A program made the translations under genes and the position numbers. A model generated the notes under the pieces. It did not search any database. It was not told the DNA's origin and saw only the letters and a list, made by a program, of their open reading frames with translations. A stretch of DNA of 64,000 nt from an uncultured Lachnospiraceae bacterium (GTDB taxonomy: Bacteria; Bacillota; Clostridia; Lachnospirales; Lachnospiraceae): contig CAJUSK010000012.1 in NCBI GenBank assembly GCA_910589075.1, positions 62,001-126,000 on the forward strand, written 5' to 3'. Below are positions 51,606 to 60,362 of this stretch, in pieces (position 1 is the stretch's first letter; each line of letters begins with the position of its first letter).

Positions 51606-52421
51606 TTATTCCCCGCCTTTTAATTCCTCAGAAAAATGACTCAGCGCCTGCTGACTTTGATTTTTAATAAACTTTAAAAGTTCGGCTGCAATATCTTCCA
51701 CCATTCCCGCCTGCATGGCTTTCTGCAGAGCAATCATAAGTCCTTTATCTGCTCCAAATCGATAGGTTACAAATTCGCTGTCCAGGGCCGTTTTTTGTGT
51801 TTTTGAACACAAGGCGCTGACTTCCGTATTCTTCATATGCATTGTAAAACGTATGATTCTGATAAATACATCCGTCTGTGTATACGCATTTATAATTCCA
51901 AAATACTCAAAGTCCCTTTCCTTTTGGCTGTAAGCCATCAGTTTTCCATCTTCACCTGACGAATGTAATGCTGCAAATAATGCTTCCTTCAGATCCGGCA
52001 CATCTTTTACAGTCAGTATTCTCTCCACCGCATCGGTATCCGCAGAAAAACTGAAATTATCCTCTTTATATGTGTCGCTCTGATAGTCGATAAAGTTAAA
52101 AATCGGAAACGGAAATTTCAGAAAACCTTTTACCCATGCGCTCATATCCAGGATCGCTTTATCTTCCTTTCCCGGATTCGCCTGTACAATCACCTGTTGG
52201 ATCATATTCCTGCATGCACTTACAATGGAAGAACAGGCATTATAATCATCCCCTGTCATCCCATTATTGGCACTTACAAACATTGGCTCCGGAATGGACA
52301 TTTCTCCCTGCATGTTATCCAGTCCCGCGGATCTGAGCATCTGGGGTTTTGCAAGATGTTCAAGGTGTTCATTCAAAGGTTTCTCCAGGAAACCCAGATC
52401 AATCTTACTCTCTTTTTCCAT
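51606..52421 (-). CDS. Unknown protein, second gene of the accessory operon
   Basis: A 271-residue soluble protein I cannot assign. The N-terminal 60 residues are polar and lack strong structure signs (EHLEHLAKPQMLRSAGLDNM); the middle is mixed alpha/beta with SAWVKGFLKFPFPIFNFIDY; the C-terminus is helical (LLKFIKNQSQQALSHFSEEL). No catalytic motif stands out. It lies 19 bp after the HicA-like gene. The overall look is that of a protein that works with the following two gene products rather than an enzyme alone (inference). Confidence 0.75.
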   Translation of the reverse strand: MEKESKIDLGFLEKPLNEHLEHLAKPQMLRSAGLDNMQGEMSIPEPMFVSANNGMTGDDYNACSSIVSACRNMIQQVIVQANPGKEDKAILDMSAWVKGFLKFPFPIFNFIDYQSDTYKEDNFSFSADTDAVERILTVKDVPDLKEALFAALHSSGEDGKLMAYSQKERDFEYFGIINAYTQTDVFIRIIRFTMHMKNTEVSALCSKTQKTALDSEFVTYRFGADKGLMIALQKAMQAGMVEDIAAELLKFIKNQSQQALSHFSEELKGGE

Positions 52422-52440
52422 TTTGACACACTCTCCAAAC

Positions 52441-52662
52441 TTAAATCTGATCTTCTAATTGCTGTTTTGTCAGTCCAAGACGAAAGGCAATTTCCCGCAG
52501 CACCCGGTCCGGAACTCCATCCGGGTTATTATGGCGCCCTGTTGTGATTGGTACACCATTTACCCCCTCGATGGCTTCATCCCCTGTTCCCTGCATGGTA
52601 AAAGTATACCCCCTGCTTTTTGCCCATCTGTCAAAATTTTTCCACTTAATCATTGTTATCAC
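52441..52662 (-). CDS. Small HicA/YcfA-like protein
   Basis: A 73-residue protein. The opening MIKWKNFDRWAKSRGYTF and the closing VPDRVLREIAFRLGLTKQQL resemble HicA, a double-stranded-RNA-binding-fold toxin of toxin-antitoxin pairs. The HicA catalytic histidine, normally in a GSH motif, is not seen; that stretch reads GTGDEAIEG. A HicB antitoxin gene is not next to it. It may be a structural relative with another role. It is the first gene of the four-gene accessory operon and lies 119 bp downstream of the LytTR regulator gene. Confidence 0.55.
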   Translation of the reverse strand: MITMIKWKNFDRWAKSRGYTFTMQGTGDEAIEGVNGVPITTGRHNNPDGVPDRVLREIAFRLGLTKQQLEDQI

Positions 52663-52781
52663 CCTCCTGTAAATGAATGTATCTGCATTATTTCACACCG
52701 CCCCAACACAATCCACAATTTCCCCCCAATGACCTATCAGAACCGTTAAATCACTTATTTCTACAAAAAATGCCTTTATTT

Positions 52782-53477
52782 TTAACAGATAAATTTTTTC
52801 CTGACCTCCACATATTTCTTATAGGGAATTGGAATCGTATCACCGTTCTCCATTGTTATGCTGCATCTTTGTATACTGAATACTTTTCTTTTATTTACAA
52901 TATAGCTTCTGTGAACCCGGATAAAATCCTCAGATAATTCTTTCTCTAATCGTTTCAGTGTATCTATTGATTCAACGCTTTTGTCTCCATAATGCCATAT
53001 AATATGATCTTTTAATGATTCAATATAAATCAATACCGTCTCGTCTAAATGATAAACCGCTTCATTTACTGCCACTATTTTATGTATCTTAGGCAAAGTG
53101 CTCTTTTCATTAAGCTGGACAAAAACCACTAGCCTTGCTGCCATTACAACCGTATATGCAAAGGTATTTTGCCTCAACTCAGAATCCCCTTTGCTATCCA
53201 CGCGGTAAAGGCCTGTAACAACAATATTGTCCGCACTGAATCTCCTGATTTGCATCTCCACATTAAAAAATCTGAGAATATGATCATATTTCATTCTCTC
53301 CCAAAGCATATCCATCAGCATTGTACTATAGGTACTGTCGCTATAACTATTCCCGAATTTCCACATCACTTTCGGATGACACATATTTCTGATGGCCTTC
53401 ATCTCTTTTTTATGCAGGCAAACAATGAATCGCATAATTTTACCTGCAAGTTCTTCATCTGTATATTCTCTTATCAT
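52782..53477 (-). CDS. NTF2-like / LytTR regulator
   Basis: A 231-residue protein. The N-terminal half (about 1-120) looks like an NTF2/SnoaL-type cone fold: helices at IMRFIVCLHKKEMKAIRNMC, then strands VTGLYRVDSKGD and LVVFVQLNEKS. The C-terminal half (about 125-231) is a LytTR DNA-binding domain, with IYIESLKDHIIWHYGDK, LSEDFIRVHRSYIVNKRKV and a final IPIPYKKYVEVRKKF. It lacks a receiver domain, so the NTF2-like part probably senses a small molecule (inference). It is encoded upstream of, and in the same direction as, four unknown genes which it may control. No strong ribosome site is seen before the ATG. Confidence 0.75.
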   Translation of the reverse strand: MIREYTDEELAGKIMRFIVCLHKKEMKAIRNMCHPKVMWKFGNSYSDSTYSTMLMDMLWERMKYDHILRFFNVEMQIRRFSADNIVVTGLYRVDSKGDSELRQNTFAYTVVMAARLVVFVQLNEKSTLPKIHKIVAVNEAVYHLDETVLIYIESLKDHIIWHYGDKSVESIDTLKRLEKELSEDFIRVHRSYIVNKRKVFSIQRCSITMENGDTIPIPYKKYVEVRKKFIC

Positions 53478-53671
53478 TTATCTGCTTTTATATGTTTTCT
53501 CCTTTCCGGTTTCTGGATATTTATACAATGCACCGATAAATAAGAGAAAATATAAAAGATATTCACATTGGTTTCCACTTTCGGCGATAAAAGACTCATG
53601 AAAAAGGATAAAATACTCATTGTGGGATTCTCTTACCAAAATATCCCCTGTCCGTTCCATAACGGAAATGT

Positions 53672-53715
53672 CAAAAAGCAGTGAATTGCTTTATCTCTAA
53701 AACAAATTCACTGCT
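53672..53715 (-). terminator. Terminator of the hemZ transcript
   Basis: AGCAGTGAATT (53677-53687) and AATTCACTGCT (53705-53715) form an 11-bp stem, followed on the minus strand by TTTTTGA. It lies 150 bp past the hemZ stop. The rest of the gap 53478-53864 shows nothing I can name. Confidence 0.7.
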
Positions 53716-53864
53716 CTGCTGGTTGTGTTATGAAGTTAACTTGTTGTGCCAGTTGATTGTTGAGTTCCAAAATGATGTGATATGGTATCATAAAGTAATA
53801 ACACCGAACCGGAAATAAATGATATATTTTGCAAAAGAAGCAAAGGCAAATTTGTCCTTTGGGC

Positions 53865-55340
53865 TTAATCCTCAAAAAGTTTCCGTTTCCGCTCAATCAT
53901 CTCGTCGATTCTTTCTATGAAAGAAGCCACATCCTTGACATTTTCGCATCTTTCGATCCGTCCGTCAGGGTATACCCTTTTCGATATGCTCCCGGCGCCG
54001 ACAGCGATAATCGTCTGCACTTCCTCCATCATTAAAATGTTATAAATGCCATAGCAGCCGGGTCTGGCATATCCTACATTCTCAAAATTCCCGGCCATAT
54101 TTTTCTGTCGATACAGATAATAGGGCTCCATCCCCATGGAAGCCGCCGCCCCGGAAGCAATCTCCATCATATCGTCCGTATTGCGGATTGTCTCAAGGCC
54201 GTTTTCCGCAATCCACTTACTCAGTGCCGAAGCCCGCTTCACGGCAAGGGAATGTACGGTCAGGCTGTCCGGCCCCAGGGCTTTCACCGCCCCCACCGTA
54301 TAGCGTACATCTTCATCAGTCTCTCCGGGCAGCCCCAGAATCAAGTCCATATTGATATTGTCAAAACCGCATCGCCGGGCCAGATGAAACGCCTCCACCA
54401 CCTGCTGCGGCGTATGTCTCCTGCCGATCAGACGCAGGGTTTCTTCCCGCATTGTCTGAGGATTGACGGAAATCCGGTTAACACCATATGCTTTTAATAC
54501 CTGTAGCTTTTCCTCTGTAATACTGTCCGCCCGGCCCGCTTCCACGGTAAATTCCTGTACGGAATCAAAGGGAAGGCACTGGCGCAGTTTTTTCAGAATC
54601 CGTTCCAGTTGGTCTGGGTTCAGCGTGGTGGGTGTACCGCCGCCTATGTATACACTGTCCAGAACTTTTCCCTGAAACGCCTCTGCTGTATAAGCGATTT
54701 CCTGTTCCAGCGCATCCAGATAATCCCCTACCCGATCCTTCCACGCTCCAATGGAACAGGAAGTAAAAGAGCAGTACAGACAAGTCGTAGGACAGAACGG
54801 AATTCCGATATACAGGCTGTAGCCATCCCTGTAATGGATATGGGATAACAGTTCCCTCTCCCGTCTGGCAATATCCAGGCACAGCCGGCCTTTTTCATCA
54901 CCAAGGTAATACGTATCCTGCATCTGCCGGAAAATCTCTTCTTCTGATTTTCCCTGTTCCAACAGGCCCATGGCAATCTTTGTAGGGCGGATACCAGTCA
55001 GTGTCCCCCAGGGCAGGCGCTTTCCCGTATAGGAAGACAATACCTGGTAAATCAACTGTTTCAGCACATTTTTCACCTGGATCTTATCCCCGTCCGGATC
55101 AGGCCGCACCGACTCTTCCACCTGCGGTGTCCATTCTCCGTCTTCTCCCTTACATTCGGAAAGGAGCAGTGTCATGATTTCTCTGCTCCTTGTCAGCCTG
55201 ATCAGAGGCAGCCCCCTGTCAGATCGTATATTTTTTTCCCCTTCCACAAAGACTTTGACCTCCGACGTTGGATAAAAGGCTTTGACCAGGGAATGGATAT
55301 CATATTCGTATCCCGTTTCGTTCAATATAACTGCTATCAT
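53865..55340 (-). CDS. hemZ: Coproporphyrinogen dehydrogenase-like radical SAM protein HemZ
   Basis: A 491-residue radical SAM protein. A long N-terminal region (about 1-165) is specific to HemZ; the cluster motif CPTTCLYC (CX3CX2C) is near residue 175, followed by SVYIGGGTPTTL and NMDLILGLPGETDEDV, the SAM-binding and HemN-like motifs. HemZ is named after anaerobic coproporphyrinogen oxidation, but many Clostridia lack the rest of the haem pathway, so the true substrate may differ. The ATG at 55340 follows GGAG by 6 bp and fits family starts. Confidence 0.88.
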   Translation of the reverse strand: MIAVILNETGYEYDIHSLVKAFYPTSEVKVFVEGEKNIRSDRGLPLIRLTRSREIMTLLLSECKGEDGEWTPQVEESVRPDPDGDKIQVKNVLKQLIYQVLSSYTGKRLPWGTLTGIRPTKIAMGLLEQGKSEEEIFRQMQDTYYLGDEKGRLCLDIARRERELLSHIHYRDGYSLYIGIPFCPTTCLYCSFTSCSIGAWKDRVGDYLDALEQEIAYTAEAFQGKVLDSVYIGGGTPTTLNPDQLERILKKLRQCLPFDSVQEFTVEAGRADSITEEKLQVLKAYGVNRISVNPQTMREETLRLIGRRHTPQQVVEAFHLARRCGFDNINMDLILGLPGETDEDVRYTVGAVKALGPDSLTVHSLAVKRASALSKWIAENGLETIRNTDDMMEIASGAAASMGMEPYYLYRQKNMAGNFENVGYARPGCYGIYNILMMEEVQTIIAVGAGSISKRVYPDGRIERCENVKDVASFIERIDEMIERKRKLFED

Positions 55341-55405
55341 ATCGTTCTCCATTGCAGGCAGCAGGGACAAATGTGGCTTCTCCCCTGTCCCTCCTGCCGC
55401 TTTTA

Positions 55406-56038
55406 CTATGCGCAGAATGGATTGTACTGTTTCTCATATCCGATTTCGGTCGCCTCTCCATGTCCCGGATACACCTTCGTCTCATCCGGCAGAAGGAACA
55501 GTTTTTCTTTCACTGAACGGACAAGCTGGCCCATATCGCCGGTGGGCAGGTCGGTCCTTCCCACAGAATCCGCAAACAGCGTATCGCCGCTGACCAGAAA
55601 ACCGCCCTCCGGAAAATAGTAACAGCAGCTTCCCTCTGTATGCCCCGGTGTCCCGATCAGCTTACAGGTCATTCCGGCAATGGTTATCTCGTCTCCGTCC
55701 TTTACATACACATCTGCTTCCACACTGCAGGCTCTGCCTGCCCCTGACGAAACATTCAGCCGTGCGTCTCCCAGCAATGTCTTTTCCTGTTCCCAGGCAT
55801 AGACAGGCGCGCCGCTCCTCTCCCGCAGTTCTTCCAGTCCCCATATATGGTCAAAATGCCCATGGGTCAGCAGGATACCGGCTACCGTAAATCCCCGCGC
55901 TTCCAGGGCCTCGTAAATATACCCTCCCTGATCGGCCGGGTCAATGAAGACCACTTCGCTTTTGCCTTCCCGATATACAAAATAACAGTTCGTCTGACAG
56001 ATTCCCATCATAAGACGCCCGATTTTCAAATCTCCCAT
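55406..56038 (-). CDS. MBL-fold metallo-hydrolase, glyoxalase II-like
   Basis: A 210-residue metallo-beta-lactamase-fold hydrolase with THGHFDHIWG (HxHxDH, about residues 59-68), the third-site His in GTPGHTEGS, the bridging Asp in SGDTLFADSVGR and the last His in VYPGHGE. This is the small YcbL-like group related to hydroxyacylglutathione hydrolase. Its true substrate is unknown. It starts 2 bp after the rel stop. Confidence 0.9.
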   Translation of the reverse strand: MGDLKIGRLMMGICQTNCYFVYREGKSEVVFIDPADQGGYIYEALEARGFTVAGILLTHGHFDHIWGLEELRERSGAPVYAWEQEKTLLGDARLNVSSGAGRACSVEADVYVKDGDEITIAGMTCKLIGTPGHTEGSCCYYFPEGGFLVSGDTLFADSVGRTDLPTGDMGQLVRSVKEKLFLLPDETKVYPGHGEATEIGYEKQYNPFCA

Positions 56039-56039
56039 A

Positions 56040-58346
56040 TTATCCTGTCGTCCTTTCGATATCTATAATGCTCTCGATATTCCTGATCTTATCTATAATG
56101 CGCTGCAGTTCTTCCCGGCTGCGGATCTCAAACGATACCACCATGGTGGCTATGCCCTGTCTGCTCACTCTTGTATTCAGGGAAAGGATATCCACATCTT
56201 TTTCCGTCAGTGCTTTGGATACATCTGCCAGCAGGCCGCTGCGGTTATTGGCATAGATATTGATTTCCGCCAGATACCGCTCCCCTTCCACAGTCCTGTC
56301 AGGCGCCTGCCAGTCCGCGTCAATCAGCCTTGCCCGCTCCATCTCAGACAGATTGATAATATTCACGCAGTCTGTCCGGTGTATGGATACGCCCCGGCCT
56401 CTTGTGACAAAACCGACGATTTCATCCCCTGGCACGGGAGAACAGCATTTGGAAAAACGCACCGCCACATCATCAATGCCTTTCACAAGAATACCGCTGG
56501 AACTCCTGGGTTTGATCTTCTTGATTCCGCTGCCCGCCGCCACAGCCGCAAGCACTTCCTCGTCTGTCAGCGCCTTTTTATGTTCTCTGTCATACAGTTC
56601 CTGCATTTTATTGACAATCTGGCCTTCCTTCAGACCGCCATGGCCAACCGCCGCCAGCACCGAATCCCAGTCCCGAAAACCGTACTTGCGCATTACATAG
56701 TCCATATAAGGCGGCCGCAGAATCTGACCGGTATCAATGGACCTGGCTTTGCAGTATCCCAAGATCATCTCTTTTCCCTTGACAATATTGTCCTCTTTGA
56801 GTTCGTTCTTAAACCACTGATTGATCTTGCTTTTGGCCTGGGTGCTCTTGACGAGATTCAGCCAGTCCCGGCTGGGCCCTCTGGAATTCTGGGATGTCAG
56901 TATTTCAATCCGGTCACCGTTTTTGATCTCATAGTCAATGGTCACCAGCTTGCCGTTAACCCTGGCCCCGATCATCTTATTTCCCACTGCACTGTGGATG
57001 GCATAGGCAAAGTCGATGGGCGTGGAACCTGTGGGCAGATTTTTTACGTCGCCCGTGGGCGTAAAACAATAGACATTATCGGAAAACAGATCCAGATCGC
57101 TTTTCAGCAGCTTTAAAAATTCCCGGTTATCGGTGTCTTTCTGCCACTCCAGTATCTGTCGCAGCCATACCAGCTTTTCCTCCTCCTGGGTTTTGACTTT
57201 TTTACCGTCGGAGGCTTCCTTATATTTCCAGTGGGCGGCTATACCGTATTCCGCCGCTTTGTGCATCTCATACGTCCGGATCTGGACTTCAAAGGGCTGC
57301 CCGGAACTGCCGATCAGTGTGGTATGCAATGACTGATACATATTCGCCTTGGGCATGGCAATATAATCTTTGAAACGGCCCGGAATGGGCTTATACATCT
57401 CATGGATCGCCCCCAGTGCCGCGTAACAGTCCTTCACCGAATCCACAATAATCCGGACAGCGAACAGGTCGTAAATCTGATCCAGTGTCTTATCCTGGTT
57501 TTTCATTTTTTTGTAGATACTGAAAAAATGCTTGATCCGGCCGTCGATCTTAGCCTCTATCCCCACATTGCGGATATGCTCGCCCACTTCATCCACAATG
57601 GACTGGATATATCGTTCCCTGACACTTTTGCGGATGGCAATTTTGTCCACCAGGTCATAATACACTTCCGGTTCCAGATATTTCAAAGACAGATCGTCCA
57701 GTTCAATCTTGATCCTGGAAATGCCCAGCCGCTGTGCGATAGGCGCATAAATATCCATTGTCTCCCTTGCAATGCGCTGCTGTTTCTGAGGCGGCATATG
57801 TTTTAAGGTGCGCATATTGTGAAGTCTGTCTGCCAGTTTAATCATGATCACACGGATATCCTTTGCCATGGCAAGAAACATTTTGCGCAGATTTTCCGCC
57901 TGCATCTCCACACGGTCGCTGTCCCCGGACTGGGACTGGGTGCTGCCTGAAAGCTGCAGTTGCTGCAGCTTCGTCACACCGTCTACCAGCAGCGCCACGT
58001 CCCCGCCAAATTCCGCAGTGATTTCTTCTTCTGTCATGATGGTATCTTCCACCACATCATGGAGAAGGCCCGCCACGATGGTCTCCTTATCCAATTCCAG
58101 ATCGGCCAGTATGATAGCTACGCACAGAGGATGGATGATATAAGGCTCTCCTGATTTCCGCACCTGATTCTTATGGGCTTCATAGGCAGTCCGATACGCC
58201 TTCTCAATCATGGAAATATCATCGGAAGGATGGTATTTTCGCACATGGGAAACCAGATCCTGATACAATACTTCGGGACTCTGGAATTCTGCTATTGATT
58301 CAATTCTTCCATCATCAAATATGCTCTCTCTTTTTTCTTCAGTCAT
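56040..58346 (-). CDS. relA: Bifunctional (p)ppGpp synthetase/hydrolase
   Basis: A 768-residue Rel protein with all five parts in order: HD hydrolase (HDVVEDTIMTEEE, about 93-105), synthetase (GRFKDYIAMPKANMYQSLHT, about 310-330), TGS (GSTPIDFAYAIHSAVGNK), the ZFD/CC region with CCSPVPGDEI, and a C-terminal ACT domain. An intact HDxxED motif and an intact synthetase indicate both activities, as in the single long Rel of Firmicutes. It sets (p)ppGpp levels in starvation. ATG at 58346 is preferred over an upstream GTG at 58355. It is followed by the MBL gene and preceded by apt, a common arrangement. Confidence 0.95.
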   Translation of the reverse strand: MTEEKRESIFDDGRIESIAEFQSPEVLYQDLVSHVRKYHPSDDISMIEKAYRTAYEAHKNQVRKSGEPYIIHPLCVAIILADLELDKETIVAGLLHDVVEDTIMTEEEITAEFGGDVALLVDGVTKLQQLQLSGSTQSQSGDSDRVEMQAENLRKMFLAMAKDIRVIMIKLADRLHNMRTLKHMPPQKQQRIARETMDIYAPIAQRLGISRIKIELDDLSLKYLEPEVYYDLVDKIAIRKSVRERYIQSIVDEVGEHIRNVGIEAKIDGRIKHFFSIYKKMKNQDKTLDQIYDLFAVRIIVDSVKDCYAALGAIHEMYKPIPGRFKDYIAMPKANMYQSLHTTLIGSSGQPFEVQIRTYEMHKAAEYGIAAHWKYKEASDGKKVKTQEEEKLVWLRQILEWQKDTDNREFLKLLKSDLDLFSDNVYCFTPTGDVKNLPTGSTPIDFAYAIHSAVGNKMIGARVNGKLVTIDYEIKNGDRIEILTSQNSRGPSRDWLNLVKSTQAKSKINQWFKNELKEDNIVKGKEMILGYCKARSIDTGQILRPPYMDYVMRKYGFRDWDSVLAAVGHGGLKEGQIVNKMQELYDREHKKALTDEEVLAAVAAGSGIKKIKPRSSSGILVKGIDDVAVRFSKCCSPVPGDEIVGFVTRGRGVSIHRTDCVNIINLSEMERARLIDADWQAPDRTVEGERYLAEINIYANNRSGLLADVSKALTEKDVDILSLNTRVSRQGIATMVVSFEIRSREELQRIIDKIRNIESIIDIERTTG

Positions 58347-58382
58347 ACTTGTCACCAGCCCGCATTTATTTTAGGATTCTGT

Positions 58383-58907
58383 TTATTTTCCTTCGTATGT
58401 AATCGCTGACTCCAGCCTGTAGCCCGCGATACGCTCCCTGCCCTTGAGACCGGCCAGCTCCATCAGAACAACGATACCCACTACCTCACCTCCGAGAGAC
58501 TCGATCAGCCGGATCATCGCCTCCGTCGTGCCGCCGGTGGCAATCAGATCATCCACAATCAAAACCTTCTGGCCTTTCTGAATGGAGTCTTTATGCATCT
58601 CGATGGTTGCCTTGCCATATTCCAGATCATAGTCAATGGACACTGTCTCGCAGGGGAGTTTCCCCTTTTTGCGGATCAGTACAAACGGCTTTTTATGATT
58701 ATAGGCAATGGGCATACCAAATATGAATCCTCTGGATTCCGGCCCCACAATCACATCATACTCCAGATCTTTTATCTTTTCCTGCATCGTATCAATCGCC
58801 AGGCAGAGTCCCTCTCCATCCTGCAGTACACTTGTTACATCCCGGAATATAATTCCCTCTTCCGGGAAATCCGGTATGCTTCTTACATATTCTTCCAGTT
58901 TTTTCAT
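58383..58907 (-). CDS. apt: Adenine phosphoribosyltransferase
   Basis: A 174-residue phosphoribosyltransferase with the PRPP-binding motif VLIVDDLIATGGT (about 121-133) and the Apt-specific GPESRGFIFGMPIAY and RKKGKLPCETVSIDYDLEYG. It salvages adenine to AMP. It is the first gene upstream of relA on the same strand, 36 bp away. Confidence 0.95.
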   Translation of the reverse strand: MKKLEEYVRSIPDFPEEGIIFRDVTSVLQDGEGLCLAIDTMQEKIKDLEYDVIVGPESRGFIFGMPIAYNHKKPFVLIRKKGKLPCETVSIDYDLEYGKATIEMHKDSIQKGQKVLIVDDLIATGGTTEAMIRLIESLGGEVVGIVVLMELAGLKGRERIAGYRLESAITYEGK

Positions 58908-59070
58908 TTCCTATACACCCTTTCCCTGACCGGCTTCTTAGCAGCCCACTGCTGCCCGGTCTGTTTTATCCGTTTCCGGGTTCACAGAAAAACCCGTATG
59001 TCTGCCAGGCAGACGCCACAATCCATCGCAGCGGCTTTCCTGTGAATACATTGCACACAAAACGCCGCAA

Positions 59071-59109
59071 ACACATTCCTGCGCATGCATCAAACACGCA
59101 GGAATGTGT
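59071..59109 (-). terminator. Hairpin downstream of the secreted-protein gene
   Basis: ACACATTCCTGCG (59071-59083) and CGCAGGAATGTGT (59097-59109) form a perfect 13-bp stem. On the minus strand the following bases are only partly T-rich. The gap 58908-59236 shows nothing else I can name. Confidence 0.6.
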
Positions 59110-59236
59110 ACTCCTGAGCCAGCGTTTTTAAGTACTTTCACAGTATAACACAGAAGCCGCCGGAATTTCTACCGGTCTGCCATATTTTCTTGCGCCAAAA
59201 CAATCTCCCTGTAGAAACCGGCAGCGGGGCAATCTG

Positions 59237-60112
59237 TCAGAAAGTGCCATCCGGTGTGGACTGCTCCTCAAACAAACTGTCATAGGTATAGTGCCCCAGT
59301 AGTTTTCCATAATAATTTGCCCTGCTGTAGCTATATTTCGCAACGCACGGAGCCGGCCCCGGTGCCTGTATCCCGGACAGGCGCAGGAAAATCTCACCGT
59401 CCGTATATGCGATATACATATCCATATCCAGCTCATTGTTTCCTTTTCTGCCTTCCATGATGCCCTTTTCCACAAAGTGGCGTAACAGTTCCGGCGGATT
59501 GAATCCCACGGACACCTGCAGATCCGGATTGGTATCATAATAATACTCCGGATTGAATACAGCGGAGTAATCTCTTCCATTATATGTAGTATCTGTCACT
59601 TGTGCCTTTGGTTTATTCAAAAGATACGGATTATTCAAACAATCTGTCAATATCCTGTAATAGCTGTCCGCTTCTCCCTTTCTCAGCAGATAATCCTCCG
59701 CATACGCCTTGAGTTCATAATAGTCCAGCAAATACCCGTTATCCAGAAACATTTCCAGATTCTGGTATGCATTGCTGACAAGATTCAGAGACATTTCTCT
59801 GGTTTCCCATTCGCCATCCGCACTGAAATTCCAATAACTCTGTTCTACTTCCGGCAGATACAGAACAGACCAGGAAGTATCCCGGGTCCCCATTTTCTGC
59901 TGCATCTCTTCCAATGTTGTAAACGCAGTGTTGCGCAAAACCGTCGGTTCCTCCGAGACAACTGTGCTGCCGCTCTCATCGGCTGCCTCCTCCTTCTGCT
60001 CTGAAGGCAACACCAGTGGCAGTTTCTCCTGGGGTCCGGCAAACGCCGTAAGGGAAAGGCCGGTAAGCATTGTAACAGATAACATAACACTCATAGCAAT
60101 TCTTTTTTTCAT
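59237..60112 (-). CDS. Secreted protein with NPDL...EGR module
   Basis: A 291-residue exported protein. A signal peptide (MKKRIAMSVMLSVTMLTG, cleavage likely after AFA near residue 24) is followed by an acidic linker and a novel-looking domain. Near residues 175-215 it has FNPEYYYDTNPDLQ, then LLRHFVEKGIMEGRKGN; this pattern (F.p.yY...NPDL...h....G..EGR) recurs in several secreted bacterial proteins of unclear function. No lipobox, cell-wall anchor or catalytic motif is visible. The start follows GGAGG. Confidence 0.7.
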   Translation of the reverse strand: MKKRIAMSVMLSVTMLTGLSLTAFAGPQEKLPLVLPSEQKEEAADESGSTVVSEEPTVLRNTAFTTLEEMQQKMGTRDTSWSVLYLPEVEQSYWNFSADGEWETREMSLNLVSNAYQNLEMFLDNGYLLDYYELKAYAEDYLLRKGEADSYYRILTDCLNNPYLLNKPKAQVTDTTYNGRDYSAVFNPEYYYDTNPDLQVSVGFNPPELLRHFVEKGIMEGRKGNNELDMDMYIAYTDGEIFLRLSGIQAPGPAPCVAKYSYSRANYYGKLLGHYTYDSLFEEQSTPDGTF

Positions 60113-60149
60113 ACTCCACCTCCATACCTGAAACATGTTCGGATTTTTT

Positions 60150-60191
60150 ATTCAGGACAATCGAAAATCCGCCAAGCGTGCTTTCTATTGT
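60150..60191 (+). repeat. CAATAG/CTATTG palindromic repeat, copy F
   Basis: ATTCAGGACAATCG, central CCGCCAAGCG, then CTATTGT. It lies 37 bp upstream of the secreted-protein start and is the most diverged of the clear copies on its left flank. Confidence 0.75.
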
Positions 60192-60362
60192 TCAGAATAC
60201 GCAAAAGCTGCAACGTCTCTTTTCCATCGTTCCGGCTTATGACACGGGGAAGGCCCTGTCACCGGTAAGAGAATTTCTCACAGCCTGCGCGCACCAGCGC
60301 ACTTCATTATATCACAAAGCAGAGGAAAAGTCACAAGTCAAAAACAAGTCAAAATTCCCCGG

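Noticed and set aside
52441..52662. A complete HicAB toxin-antitoxin pair
   Set aside because: The catalytic histidine and a HicB partner are both missing.
50407..53477. Prophage or integrative element
   Set aside because: No integrase, terminase, capsid, portal or attachment repeats were seen; only composition and unknown genes suggest transfer.
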